Positions 9,274 through 16,901 of a DNA stretch of 59,242 nucleotides are shown here, piece by piece. The notes below the pieces were generated by a model. That model worked only from the letters and a program-made list of their open reading frames with translations, ran no database searches and was not told the DNA's origin. Positions within the stretch are counted from its first letter, which is position 1. The number at the start of each line of letters is the position of its first letter. A program made the position numbers and the translations under genes. This DNA comes from a virus, in the IMG/VR virus record IMGVR_UViG_3300036398_002697, positions 1-59,242 of that record, one strand, 5' to 3'.

Positions 9274-9998
9274 CTGTAAAATTTGGATGTTTTCATACCG
9301 TATATGAAAACAAAAAAGCAACTGAGTTTGTACTACAAGAATTTAGAAAGTATCATCCAGATGCACCATACACTATCTGTTGTGATGGTGGTGTGGATTA
9401 TTCTGACTTGTGTGAAAAATATAACGTCAACTATGTTCATTCTTATATGAGAATTGGGCGTAGAAATTCTGGTCATCCATCAGGAGTATATGGATTCACT
9501 AAGGATGAGAGTTTACATTGGATTCATATGTTTAGAGAGGCTGCTAGACATGTGAAAGCAAATGGTGGAACTCACATGATTATGATGGAGGACGATGTTC
9601 TCACTCAGGGTGAAGTAAAGATCAATCCTATCTGGGAGTGTGCGGGATTTGAAGTTCCTGGAAATACAATAGCACCAGCACTTTTAGATTTCATTCGTGA
9701 TAAGTACGGTGCAAATCCAAATGTAGATTGGTATGGAGCGGGTGGGGGTAGCATTTATAATATTGAGACCTTCCTTAATAATTACCACAAAATCTATGAC
9801 TTTATTGATTTTGATTTTGAGAATATTCTAAGCAATATGGATTATCGATTTGGATGGTTAGATCTTTACATGCAGATTGCATATTTTGTAATCGGCAAGC
9901 ATTATTCAATTAATACTAATCTCACTGAAGTATGGAAAACACCTAATTTCCGCGAAAGTGATTTCACTCTTGTTCATGCATATAAGGAATTGTACTGA
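9270..9998 (+). CDS. Putative GT-A glycosyltransferase
   Basis: The protein has THMIMMEDDVL with an EDD metal-binding triad at residues 107-109, preceded by a Rossmann-like first half (FGCFHTVYENKKATEF, YTICCDGGVDYSD). DWYGAGGGSIYN and RFGWLDLYMQ follow, as in GT-A fold acceptor regions. Family assignment is not possible by eye. It is coupled by short overlaps to both neighbours in the glycosyltransferase block. Confidence 0.55.
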   Translation: MTVKFGCFHTVYENKKATEFVLQEFRKYHPDAPYTICCDGGVDYSDLCEKYNVNYVHSYMRIGRRNSGHPSGVYGFTKDESLHWIHMFREAARHVKANGGTHMIMMEDDVLTQGEVKINPIWECAGFEVPGNTIAPALLDFIRDKYGANPNVDWYGAGGGSIYNIETFLNNYHKIYDFIDFDFENILSNMDYRFGWLDLYMQIAYFVIGKHYSINTNLTEVWKTPNFRESDFTLVHAYKELY

Positions 9999-10969
9999 TG
10001 AAAATTGGATTTATTGGACCTGGTATTATGCCCATTCCGCCTGATGGATGGGGTGCTGTTGAATCTCTAATTTGGGAGATTGCTTGTGAACTTGGTGAGA
10101 AAGGTCATGAAGGAATGATCATTAATGTTCCTGATCTCAATGAAATTGTAAAGACCGTTCAAGAAAATGACTTTGATTTTATTCATCTCTTCTATGATGT
10201 TTTTCATCCAGTGATGGATGCTATTAAACAAGTATCACCAAAATCTGTAACTGCGATTAGTAGTGCATATCCTTATGTTGATCAGTTTGAATTTCATCAG
10301 AGAGACGGATATACTGCTACTTACAACTGGTTAGTGAATCAGAAGGATCACTATAATTTCTGTCTCTCTGATAAAGATCTTGAAACTTATAAGAATGGTG
10401 GTGCTGATACTTCTAAACTTCTTCGCTTAGGTCTTGGTGCTCAGCACAAGAACTTCAAGTTCAATGTTGAATGTGAGAAACCAGATAAAACTCTGTACAT
10501 GGCAAAGATTGAAGTCAGAAAGCGTCAGTGGATTTATCAATCAATTGATAGTATTGAATTCGTTGGTCGTTATTCTCCAACTACCACGTTTGATCGTCTT
10601 CATAAGAGTTATATTGGTGAATGGACCACTGAAGAAAAGCATGAAAATGTAACCAAATATGCAAACTTAATGCTTCTCTCCGATGGCGAAAATGGAACAC
10701 CACTGGTAATCAAAGAGGCATTAGTTTCTGGTATTGGTATTGTGTGCTCCAAGTATGCTGCATATGATCTTGATGTTTCTCTTCCTTTCATTACTATCAT
10801 TCCTGACGATAAACTGAATGATCTTGAATATGTAGAGAATGCAATCAAAGAAAATAGAGAAGTTTCTGTTGGTATGCGCGAAGAAATTCGTGAGTATGGT
10901 GTAAAGAATTTCTCATGGGAGAATATCGTCAATCAATATGAAAAGGACATTCTTGAAATTCTAAAATGA
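9998..10969 (+). CDS. GT4-like glycosyltransferase, first of a tandem pair
   Basis: The GT-B fold is indicated by the N-terminal IGFIGPGIMPIPPDGWGAVE and the C-terminal donor site SDGENGTPLVIKEALVSG, a variant of the retaining GT4 E-x7-E motif. The next gene is a clear paralogue with the same PIPP.GWGAVESLIW opening and the same KRQ..QSIDS and LLSDGE segments, so the two arose by duplication. The start overlaps the upstream TGA as TGATG. Confidence 0.75.
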   Translation: MKIGFIGPGIMPIPPDGWGAVESLIWEIACELGEKGHEGMIINVPDLNEIVKTVQENDFDFIHLFYDVFHPVMDAIKQVSPKSVTAISSAYPYVDQFEFHQRDGYTATYNWLVNQKDHYNFCLSDKDLETYKNGGADTSKLLRLGLGAQHKNFKFNVECEKPDKTLYMAKIEVRKRQWIYQSIDSIEFVGRYSPTTTFDRLHKSYIGEWTTEEKHENVTKYANLMLLSDGENGTPLVIKEALVSGIGIVCSKYAAYDLDVSLPFITIIPDDKLNDLEYVENAIKENREVSVGMREEIREYGVKNFSWENIVNQYEKDILEILK

Positions 10970-11916
10970 GAATATCAATTATTGGACCAGCACTTCCAAT
11001 TCCACCAAAAGGTTGGGGTGCTGTTGAATCTTTAATTTGGGATATGAAATTATCCTTGAACAAACTTGGACACGAAGTTCAGATCGTAAATGTTGGTGAT
11101 CCTTATCAGATTATCAATATGATTAATCAGTTTCGTCCAGATTTTGTTCATATTAATTATGACGACTGGATTGGTTTATATCCTTATATTCAATATCCTT
11201 GTGCAGTTACAACACACTTTGCATATATTGAACGTCCAGAACTGATGGGTGGATATAGACAAAGAGTATTTGATCAGTTTACTAACATTAAACCAAACGT
11301 TTTTGGTTTATCGGATGGTATTAATAATATCTACAATACACTTGCAGAGATTCCAGAAGATAAACTTTATCTGAATCCAAATGGTGTAATGATGGAAAAC
11401 TTTAGATTTTCAGAGAGTCCTGAGTTTCCTAATAGATCAATCTATCTTGCAAAAGTAGATCATAGAAAGCGTCAGTTCTTATTTCAAAGTATTGATTCTC
11501 TTTGGTATGCTGGTAATATTGCAGAAGATAGATTTGATCAATCTAAAAACTACCTTGGCGAGTGGCAAAAAGAAGTTCTTTACCAAAACTTAACGGATTA
11601 TGGTAACTTAGTTCTTCTTTCTGATGGAGAAGCACATCCTCTTGTTTGTATGGAAGCATTTGCTGCTGGACTTGGTGTAGTTGTAAGTGAATGGGCTACT
11701 GCAAATCTTGATCTTGATAGAGAATTTATTTCTGTAATTCCTGAAAATAAAATTGAAGATTCTTCATTTGTTGAAGAAGTAATTGTAAAAAATAGAGAGT
11801 ATTCTATTCAACACCGACAAGAAATTTTGGACTATGCAAAAGAGTTTGAATGGTGTACAATACTTAAAAAGCATTATCTACCAAATATAGAAAAGATTGT
11901 CAATGGATATCATTAG
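10966..11916 (+). CDS. GT4-like glycosyltransferase, second of a tandem pair
   Basis: This 316-residue protein aligns by eye along its whole length with the gene before it: IIGPALPIPPKGWGAVESL, AKVDHRKRQFLFQSIDSLW, YLGEWQKE and LLSDGEAHPLVCMEAFAAG, the last holding the GT4 acidic pair. Diverged donors or acceptors are the likely reason for keeping two copies. Coupled by an ATGA overlap. Confidence 0.75.
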   Translation: MRISIIGPALPIPPKGWGAVESLIWDMKLSLNKLGHEVQIVNVGDPYQIINMINQFRPDFVHINYDDWIGLYPYIQYPCAVTTHFAYIERPELMGGYRQRVFDQFTNIKPNVFGLSDGINNIYNTLAEIPEDKLYLNPNGVMMENFRFSESPEFPNRSIYLAKVDHRKRQFLFQSIDSLWYAGNIAEDRFDQSKNYLGEWQKEVLYQNLTDYGNLVLLSDGEAHPLVCMEAFAAGLGVVVSEWATANLDLDREFISVIPENKIEDSSFVEEVIVKNREYSIQHRQEILDYAKEFEWCTILKKHYLPNIEKIVNGYH

Positions 11917-12715
11917 AGACAAAAATAAATCTGCACATAAACTCAAAAACTTTGGTCCAATCTATCTGATCAATTTAGATGGACAACCAGAGCGTTGGGA
12001 GTATATGAAAGAACAGTTTGACTACTGGGAACTCACTGATTATCATCGTGTATCTGCATATGATGGTAGAGAAGATGATTTGAGTGATATTATCAAAGGT
12101 AGGTATCCGGAAAATATGACTTCTGGTGAAGTTGGTTGTGTTACCTCTCATCTAAAAGCAATTAAGTATTGGTATGAAACTTCTGATAGTCCATATGCAA
12201 TTATCATGGAAGATGATTGTAACTTAGATCTTGTCCAATATTGGAACTTTACTTGGCAAGATGCTATTGCAAGAGTTCCTTATGATTGGGATGTAGTTCA
12301 ACTTGCTATTATTTGTACTGGCGATATTCATGTAAAAATTCACAAAAGATTTGTGAATGAATTCTCTACAGCATGTTATGTGATTACAAGACACCATGCA
12401 CAAAAACTGATCAATTTACATTGTAGAGGTGACAAGTTTAAACTTGATAATGGAGTTCGTCCTCGTCCAGTTGCTGATGATTTGATTTACAATTCGGGCA
12501 ATACTTATTCAATTCCAATCTTACTTTACAAAATTGAGTTGGGATCTAGCATTCATCCAGATCATATTGATACTTTCCATAGGGGTAATCATCAAGCAAT
12601 TTCTAACTTCTGGGTCACCTCTGGTTCAAACTATCCTATTGATGAATTGATGGATTACAATCCATATCTTGGAAGAGTGACAGAAAGTTCAGCGGTACAA
12701 CAACAAAACTCTTGA
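11903..12715 (+). CDS. GT25 family (LOS/LPS) glycosyltransferase
   Basis: From ATG 11903 (270 aa) the protein shows the GT25 order: YLINLDGQPERW (residues 21-32), GEVGCVTSHLKAIKYW (75-90) and YAIIMEDDCN with an EDD metal site at 103-105. GT25 enzymes such as LgtB add galactose to lipooligosaccharide. A TTG at 11897 in the same frame is a weaker start. It is the last gene of the sugar operon; its stop lies inside the -35 box of the porin promoter, which marks the operon end. Confidence 0.85.
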   Translation: MDIIRDKNKSAHKLKNFGPIYLINLDGQPERWEYMKEQFDYWELTDYHRVSAYDGREDDLSDIIKGRYPENMTSGEVGCVTSHLKAIKYWYETSDSPYAIIMEDDCNLDLVQYWNFTWQDAIARVPYDWDVVQLAIICTGDIHVKIHKRFVNEFSTACYVITRHHAQKLINLHCRGDKFKLDNGVRPRPVADDLIYNSGNTYSIPILLYKIELGSSIHPDHIDTFHRGNHQAISNFWVTSGSNYPIDELMDYNPYLGRVTESSAVQQQNS

Positions 12716-12740
12716 CAAGGTTAAAGGTTCGTACTAAACT
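12712..12740 (+). promoter_or_regulatory. Sigma-70-type promoter of the porin gene
   Basis: TTGACA (12712-12717), a 17-base spacer, then TAAACT (12735-12740). The -35 box overlaps the stop codon of the GT25 gene. The predicted leader of about 60 bases contains a perfect 9-bp inverted repeat, TTAAGAATT/AATTCTTAA at 12751-12759 and 12767-12775, which could stabilise the mRNA or control translation. Confidence 0.65.
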
Positions 12741-12809
12741 AAATAAGTACTTAAGAATTCTGTTGTAATTCTTAATAATCTAAATGTCGTTTAGTACTAA
12801 AACACTTTT

Positions 12810-14276
12810 ATGAAACTCAAACAACTGATGCTCGCACCTGTTGCTCTGGGTATGGTTGCTCCTGTTGCTGCGAATGCCGCAGATCTTAATATGGTAGCAG
12901 TCAACCAATACTCCTCTGAGCAGGTCACAAGCGTCACTCAATTTTCTGATGTGCAACCTACCGATTGGGCATATCAAGCACTCTCGCAACTGGTAGAGCG
13001 TTACGGTTGCGTTGCTGGTTATCCTAACGGCACTTTCCGTGGTGTTCGTGCCATGACTCGTTATGAGGCAGCAGCACTTCTGAATGCTTGTCTTGACCGT
13101 GTGACTGAAGTTACCGATGAACTCAAGAAGCTTCTTGCAGAATTCGGTGCTGAACTCGCTGTTCTGAAAGGTCGTGTTGATGGTCTAGAAACCAAAGTTG
13201 GTGTTCTGGAAGCACAACAGTTCTCCACCACCACCAAACTGCGTGGTGAAGCAAACTTTGTTCTTGGTGGTGTAGATAACTACCAAACCAAAAGTGGTGA
13301 CATCACTCGTACTGCATTCAACTATGATCTGCGTCTGAACCTGGACACTTCATTCACCGGACAAGATCTTCTGAAAACCCGTCTGCGTTCTGCTAACTTT
13401 AGCAGCAATCCTTTCGGTTCCAGTTCTTCGATCTTCAAACTGGATAAGGCAGATAACACCTCTGGTGAAAACGGTAACAACGTAGTTATCGACCGTCTGT
13501 ATTACCAGTTCCCTGTATTCAACGGTAGCACTACTCTTACTGCTGGTGCTCTAGTTCGTAACACAGAGATTGCCTGGGTTCCTACTGCTTATAAGTCGGG
13601 TATTCTTGACTTCTTTGCTGTTGCTGGTGCTCCTGGTGTATATAACAAAGCAGTTGGTTCTGGTTTCGGTATCCAGTATGGTAAGAAAGGTCTTGTTGCT
13701 GGTGTAAACTATGTGGCACAGAATGGTGCTGATAGTTCTAAGGGTGAGTTTGATCGTTCTGGTGCTCTGAACACTCTGGCACAGATTGGTTATCGTGGTA
13801 CTAACTGGGGTGCTGCTTTCGGTTATCGTTATGGCACCGAAGGCACCCGTGTTCGTACCTACAACGGTCTGAACGGTGCTTCTGGCACTCTGGTTCCAGG
13901 TCAAACCTCTAATGGTTATGCCCTGAATGCTTACTGGCAACCTACTCAATCTGGTTGGGTTCCCTCCATCTCTGGTGGTTACGGTTGGAATACTGTAAGT
14001 GGCACTCAAAGTGCTGCTACCAACAGCCAGTCCTGGTTTGCTGGTCTGACTTGGGAAGATGTGTTTGTTGATGGTAACTCTGCTGGTGTTGCTATCGGTC
14101 AAGCACCTACAGGCGAGAACCTTGAGAAGTCCACGATGCTTGAAATCTTCTACAAGTATCAAGTGTCTGATAACATCAGCGTCACTCCTGCTATCATCTA
14201 CGGAAGTGACAATCAGCGCCTTGCTGGTAACTCTTCTAACTGGGGTGGTGTGATTCAGACGACCTTCAAGTTCTGA
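12810..14276 (+). CDS. Cyanobacterial-type porin with signal peptide and SLH domain
   Basis: The 488-residue protein has a signal peptide (KLKQLMLAPVALGMVAP..., cleavage likely after AANA), an SLH domain at about 44-97 (FSDVQPTDWAYQAL, GYPNGTFRG, MTRYEAAALLN), a coiled coil at about 98-137 (VTDELKKLLAEFGAELAVLK), then a beta-barrel of OprB/Som type ending in Phe (TTFKF). This is the architecture of major outer-membrane porins of marine picocyanobacteria. Codon use is richer in C and G than the sugar operon, fitting acquisition from a host. It has its own promoter and terminator. It would change outer-membrane permeability or replace the host porin in infected cells (inference). Confidence 0.9.
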   Translation: MKLKQLMLAPVALGMVAPVAANAADLNMVAVNQYSSEQVTSVTQFSDVQPTDWAYQALSQLVERYGCVAGYPNGTFRGVRAMTRYEAAALLNACLDRVTEVTDELKKLLAEFGAELAVLKGRVDGLETKVGVLEAQQFSTTTKLRGEANFVLGGVDNYQTKSGDITRTAFNYDLRLNLDTSFTGQDLLKTRLRSANFSSNPFGSSSSIFKLDKADNTSGENGNNVVIDRLYYQFPVFNGSTTLTAGALVRNTEIAWVPTAYKSGILDFFAVAGAPGVYNKAVGSGFGIQYGKKGLVAGVNYVAQNGADSSKGEFDRSGALNTLAQIGYRGTNWGAAFGYRYGTEGTRVRTYNGLNGASGTLVPGQTSNGYALNAYWQPTQSGWVPSISGGYGWNTVSGTQSAATNSQSWFAGLTWEDVFVDGNSAGVAIGQAPTGENLEKSTMLEIFYKYQVSDNISVTPAIIYGSDNQRLAGNSSNWGGVIQTTFKF

Positions 14277-14300
14277 TAAACTACTCATAATCTGAGTGAA

Positions 14301-14327
14301 GGCACCCCTCTCTGGGGTGCTTTTTTT
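14301..14327 (+). terminator. Rho-independent terminator after porin
   Basis: The 7-bp stem GCACCCC/GGGGTGC (14302-14308 with 14314-14320) with loop TCTCT is followed by seven T. It closes the porin transcription unit. Confidence 0.92.
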
Positions 14328-14348
14328 ATGACTTCCTGACAGAGGGGC

Positions 14349-14377
14349 TTGACATCTCTTAAGATTTCCTATATACT
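14349..14377 (+). promoter_or_regulatory. Near-consensus sigma-70 promoter for hli/ferredoxin unit
   Basis: TTGACA (14349-14354), exactly 17 bases, then TATACT (14372-14377). The hli start codon is 27 bases downstream. Such a host-type promoter would allow expression by unmodified host polymerase early in infection. Confidence 0.8.
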
Positions 14378-14403
14378 TGTGTTGTAAATCTTTACAAAAG
14401 ATA

Positions 14404-14613
14404 ATGACCGTTACAAAAAACGAGTTTGGGCAAATGAATATGTTTGCTAAAGAACCTGCGATGTATATGACCAAGGAAGACCTTGAGCGTTATGGCATCG
14501 AACCCTATGCCGAAAAGGCGGAGAAAATGAATGGACGCTGGGCTATGGTCGGTATTGTTGCTGGGCTTATTTCTTATACTTTCACTCACAAGTTTTTCTT
14601 CGGGGTCCTCTGA
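14404..14613 (+). CDS. hli: High-light-inducible protein (Hli), long form
   Basis: The 69-residue product from ATG 14404 has the chlorophyll-binding helix AEKMNGRWAMVGIVAGLISY at about 39-58, matching ExxNGRxAMxG, and a soluble N-terminal extension of about 35 residues. Hli proteins bind chlorophyll and carotenoid in the thylakoid and protect photosystem II or newly made chlorophyll. An upstream TTG at 14377 in the same frame overlaps the -10 box, so it cannot be the start of mRNA from that promoter. Confidence 0.93.
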   Translation: MTVTKNEFGQMNMFAKEPAMYMTKEDLERYGIEPYAEKAEKMNGRWAMVGIVAGLISYTFTHKFFFGVL

Positions 14614-14622
14614 GGGTTGACA

Positions 14623-14709
14623 ATGACTTCACTCTTGTTTACAATAACATCAGTTGCCTTCTTCGTATTGTTGGCAGCATCTGTAGAAAAACTTTGTGAC
14701 ACTTACTAA
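14623..14709 (+). CDS. 28-residue single-membrane-helix miniprotein
   Basis: The ATG at 14623 opens a 28-codon frame ([20 protein letters not shown] then an acidic tail with one Cys) ending in TAA that overlaps the ferredoxin ATG as TAATG. It consists of one hydrophobic helix, like the small subunits of photosystems and cytochrome b6f, but I cannot match it to a named one. It fills the gap between hli and ferredoxin exactly, and the coupled stop/start supports translation. No strong Shine-Dalgarno motif is seen. Confidence 0.5.
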   Translation: MTSLLFTITSVAFFVLLAASVEKLCDTY

Positions 14710-15002
14710 TGACTGTTTTTAACATTACTCTTCAATCTCCTGATGGCACCGAAACTACTATTGAGTGTCAAGATGATCAATACATTCTTGAAGCTGCTGA
14801 AGAAGCAGGAGTAGATCTTAATTATTCTTGTCGTGCAGGTGCTTGTTCTTCTTGTGCTGGAAAACTTATTTCTGGTACTGTAGATAACGAGGAGCAATCG
14901 TTCCTTGATGATGAGCAAATCGCAGAAGGATTTATTCTTACTTGCGTTGCTTATCCTACAAGTGATTGTGTTGTTCTGACTGAACAGGAAGAGAACCTGT
15001 GA
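14709..15002 (+). CDS. petF: Plant-type [2Fe-2S] ferredoxin
   Basis: The 97-residue protein has the four cluster cysteines C41, C46, C49 and C79 in [14 protein letters not shown] and LTCVAYP, the standard CX4CX2CX29C spacing of photosynthetic ferredoxins. It accepts electrons from photosystem I and passes them to FNR, thioredoxin reductase or bilin reductases. Cyanophages often carry petF to support bilin reductases or ribonucleotide reduction. It starts in a TAATG overlap and ends in a GTGA overlap. Confidence 0.95.
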   Translation: MTVFNITLQSPDGTETTIECQDDQYILEAAEEAGVDLNYSCRAGACSSCAGKLISGTVDNEEQSFLDDEQIAEGFILTCVAYPTSDCVVLTEQEENL

Positions 15003-15277
15003 GCACTGGAGATATGCTTGGGCAGTTTGCAATTGCCCTTGAGAAACTTGGGTGGGATGCTGATGATGAAATCTCTGTTGAGATTGGTGGAGTAGCAGTA
15101 ACAGGAACTGCAACTCATCCAGATGCAAATCCAAAATGGGCAAAACCGTTTGGGACAGTATCCTATCAAAATGATGCATTTATTGTCATCAAAAACAAGT
15201 CAAGGAACCCAGTTGTTCCTTCACAACCAAATCCCGAACTTAAACAAAAACACCCCTATCAAGGAGAAAACAAATGA
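14999..15277 (+). CDS. Conserved-looking hypothetical protein
   Basis: The 92-residue protein starts with GTG at 14999 (GTGA overlap with petF). An N-terminal helix ([15 protein letters not shown]) is followed by beta-rich sequence ([14 protein letters not shown]) and a proline- and lysine-rich tail. No motif I can name. Its position between ferredoxin and an hli gene, with overlaps on both sides, implies co-expression with the photosynthesis genes. Confidence 0.6.
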   Translation: MSTGDMLGQFAIALEKLGWDADDEISVEIGGVAVTGTATHPDANPKWAKPFGTVSYQNDAFIVIKNKSRNPVVPSQPNPELKQKHPYQGENK

Positions 15278-15381
15278 ACGAACGTGCAGAACGTATTAAT
15301 GGTTGGGCAGCGATGATTGGTATCGTTGCCGCTATGGGTTCCTATGCCCTGACTGGACAAATCATTCCTGGAATTTGGTGA
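15274..15381 (+). CDS. hli: High-light-inducible protein (Hli), short form
   Basis: The 35-residue product is [20 protein letters not shown] followed by YALTGQIIPGIW. It is the minimal phage Hli: one helix with ExxNGxxAMxG and the C-terminal TGQ. The usual Arg of NGR is Trp here (NGW), as in several short cyanophage Hli. It starts in an ATGA overlap with the gene before. Confidence 0.9.
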   Translation: MNERAERINGWAAMIGIVAAMGSYALTGQIIPGIW

Positions 15382-15382
15382 G

Positions 15383-15526
15383 ATGAAGTGTAAAGTGCAG
15401 TTGTATGTGGCAGGTAAAGTTTTCTACGAAACCTTAGAGGCAAGAGATTATAAAGATGCAAGAGAAACTGCACTTGCACGAAATCCGAATGCTAAAGTTG
15501 TAGGAGTTACTGCTGTCTTTGATTAA
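15383..15526 (+). CDS. 47-residue conserved phage-type protein
   Basis: A 47-residue frame from ATG 15383, one base after the hli stop. The sequence has an alternating strand start (KCKVQLYVAGKVFYE), a helix (RDYKDARETALARNP) and a final strand (KVVGVTAVF), so it folds as a small beta-alpha-beta unit. It resembles short unnamed proteins I recall from cyanophages. Function unknown. Confidence 0.6.
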   Translation: MKCKVQLYVAGKVFYETLEARDYKDARETALARNPNAKVVGVTAVFD

Positions 15527-15531
15527 TACTT

Positions 15532-16104
15532 ATGTTTAATATTTTTAAAAAGAATGAAATGACTATAGAGGTTACTATGCGTAGAGAAGGTTATCAAGTT
15601 CCTCAAGTGGAACTTGCTTTCCGTGAGAACGGAGAATTTGTATATCGTACATCCAAAGAACTTTTCGATAAGAAGCGTGTGGTCATTTTTAGCCTGCCTG
15701 GTGCTTTCACTCCTACTTGCAGTGCCTATCAGTTACCTGGATTCGAAGAGAAATTTAACGACTTTATTGGTAGCGGCATCGACGCTATTTACTGCATCTC
15801 TGTTAATGATGGGTTTGTGATGAATGCATGGGCCCAAGATCAAAATATCAAGAATGTTCAACTCATTCCTGATGGAAATGCATACTTCACTCGTGGCATG
15901 GGTCAATTGGTAATGAAGTCCAATCTTGGTTTTGGTGAGCGTTCTTGGCGTTATGCCGCAGTTGTTGATAATGGTATCATTGAGAAACTGTTTGAAGAAC
16001 CTGGAAAGAGTGATAATGCAATTAATGATCCTTATGTTGAAACCACACCAGAGAAAGTTCTGGAATATGTAAAATCTACAGTAAAAGAAGCAGTCGCTGC
16101 TTGA
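15532..16104 (+). CDS. Peroxiredoxin, Prx5 (AhpC/TSA-type) family
   Basis: The peroxidatic Cys63 lies in PGAFTPTCS, and YQLPGFEEKFNDF follows as in the Prx5 group. Later CISVNDGFVMNAWA and RSWRYAAVVD carry the conserved Thr/Arg network. It reduces peroxides using thioredoxin, glutaredoxin or glutathione; a phage glutaredoxin is encoded at 23422. The N-terminus has a short Lys-rich extension. As the last gene of the light-stress unit it probably protects the photosynthetic apparatus from peroxide during infection. Confidence 0.9.
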   Translation: MFNIFKKNEMTIEVTMRREGYQVPQVELAFRENGEFVYRTSKELFDKKRVVIFSLPGAFTPTCSAYQLPGFEEKFNDFIGSGIDAIYCISVNDGFVMNAWAQDQNIKNVQLIPDGNAYFTRGMGQLVMKSNLGFGERSWRYAAVVDNGIIEKLFEEPGKSDNAINDPYVETTPEKVLEYVKSTVKEAVAA

Positions 16105-16107
16105 TTG

Positions 16108-16133
16108 AAGGAGGGGTAAAACCCTCCTTTTTT
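16108..16133 (+). terminator. Rho-independent terminator after peroxiredoxin
   Basis: AAGGAGGG pairs with CCCTCCTT around a short GTAAAA-type loop and runs directly into a T tract. It closes the hli-ferredoxin-peroxiredoxin unit. Confidence 0.88.
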
Positions 16134-16141
16134 CATAAATA
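16134..16141 (+). promoter_or_regulatory. T4-type late promoter (CATAAATA)
   Basis: CATAAATA directly after the terminator and 24 bases before the C39 peptidase start. T4 late promoters are TATAAATA at -13 to -6, so transcription would begin near 16147, suiting a lysis or virion gene made late. Confidence 0.6.
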
Positions 16142-16164
16142 TAGTGCAGGGTTTAGATACAATA

Positions 16165-16863
16165 ATGCTCATAGATCTCCATAATTTTTTCAAGCACTAC
16201 GACGAAAAAAATCCAAAGCACGTTGCTGCTGTTGAGCAACTAGAAAAAGATTTGCAACTGAAAGCCCAAGATTTAATGCAAGATGATGCAAATTGGGTGA
16301 GAATTTATAGATCTAAAGAAGACAAACCTCAAACTTCAATTTTACAAGTTCCTTTTTATCCACAGACAGACAACTATAGAGATGCAAATAGAACTTGCAA
16401 CTCTTCTGCTTGTGCAATGTGCCTTGAGTATTTCAAACCCGGTACACTAAAAGGACCTAAAGGCGATGACGCCTATGTACAAAAAGTTTTCTCAATCGGT
16501 GACACAACTGACCACTTGGTTCAGACCAAAGTTCTTGCGTCATACGGTATTAAGTCCAGTTTCAGTTATAGCCTTTCTTTTGCTGATCTTGATAGAGAGC
16601 TTGCCTCTGGTAGACCTGTTGTTATTGGTATTCTTCATCGCGGTCCTCTATCGCGTCCCACAGGCGGACACATGGTAGTTGTGATTGGCAAGACCCCTTC
16701 AGGTGATTATGTGGTCAATGATCCATACGGTTCACTAAATGATGGATACACTGGTTCAGTTAATAATGGTAAGGGTGCTGTTTATAAGAGAAGCGAACTT
16801 TCTCGCAGATGGTGTCCAGGTGGTAATGATGGTTGGGGTAGATTATTTGATGCAAAAAAGTAG
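16165..16863 (+). CDS. C39-like cysteine peptidase, 0-frame product of a frameshift pair
   Basis: From ATG 16165 (232 aa) the protein has a helical N-terminus, then a papain-like C39_2 core: LQVPFYPQTDN, RTCNSSACAMCLEYF with the likely nucleophile C78, GGHMVVVIGK with H169, and VVNDPYGSLN with D186. Such domains in phages cleave peptides of the cell wall. A GTG at 16144 would lie at the late promoter start site, so ATG 16165 is preferred. The gene ends in GCA AAA AAG TAG, a slippery site followed by a hairpin; a -1 shift joins it to the lysozyme domain downstream (391 aa in total). Confidence 0.75.
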   Translation: MLIDLHNFFKHYDEKNPKHVAAVEQLEKDLQLKAQDLMQDDANWVRIYRSKEDKPQTSILQVPFYPQTDNYRDANRTCNSSACAMCLEYFKPGTLKGPKGDDAYVQKVFSIGDTTDHLVQTKVLASYGIKSSFSYSLSFADLDRELASGRPVVIGILHRGPLSRPTGGHMVVVIGKTPSGDYVVNDPYGSLNDGYTGSVNNGKGAVYKRSELSRRWCPGGNDGWGRLFDAKK

Positions 16864-16895
16864 AAACGCCAACTAATAATGTTTCGTTAGTTGGC
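16854..16895 (+). promoter_or_regulatory. Programmed -1 ribosomal frameshift signal
   Basis: The heptamer A_AAA_AAG is at 16854-16860, in register with the upstream frame and directly before its TAG stop. After a 7-base spacer comes a perfect 9-bp stem, GCCAACTAA (16868-16876) with TTAGTTGGC (16887-16895), loop 10 bases. A_AAA_AAG is the most efficient bacterial -1 site (as in E. coli dnaX), and a stem 5-9 bases beyond is the known stimulator. Shifting enters the GH24 frame at 16860 with no stop until 17337. There is no T run after the stem, so it is not a terminator. Confidence 0.75.
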
Positions 16896-16901
16896 ATTAA
16901 A

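Noticed and set aside
13551-14474. A 307-codon open frame on the minus strand
   Set aside because: It is the mirror of the porin gene, low-complexity in Thr and Ser, covers the porin terminator and the hli promoter, and has no recognisable motif.
16868-16895. Terminator between peptidase and lysozyme
   Set aside because: The stem is perfect but no T run follows; its distance from the slippery heptamer fits a frameshift stimulator better.
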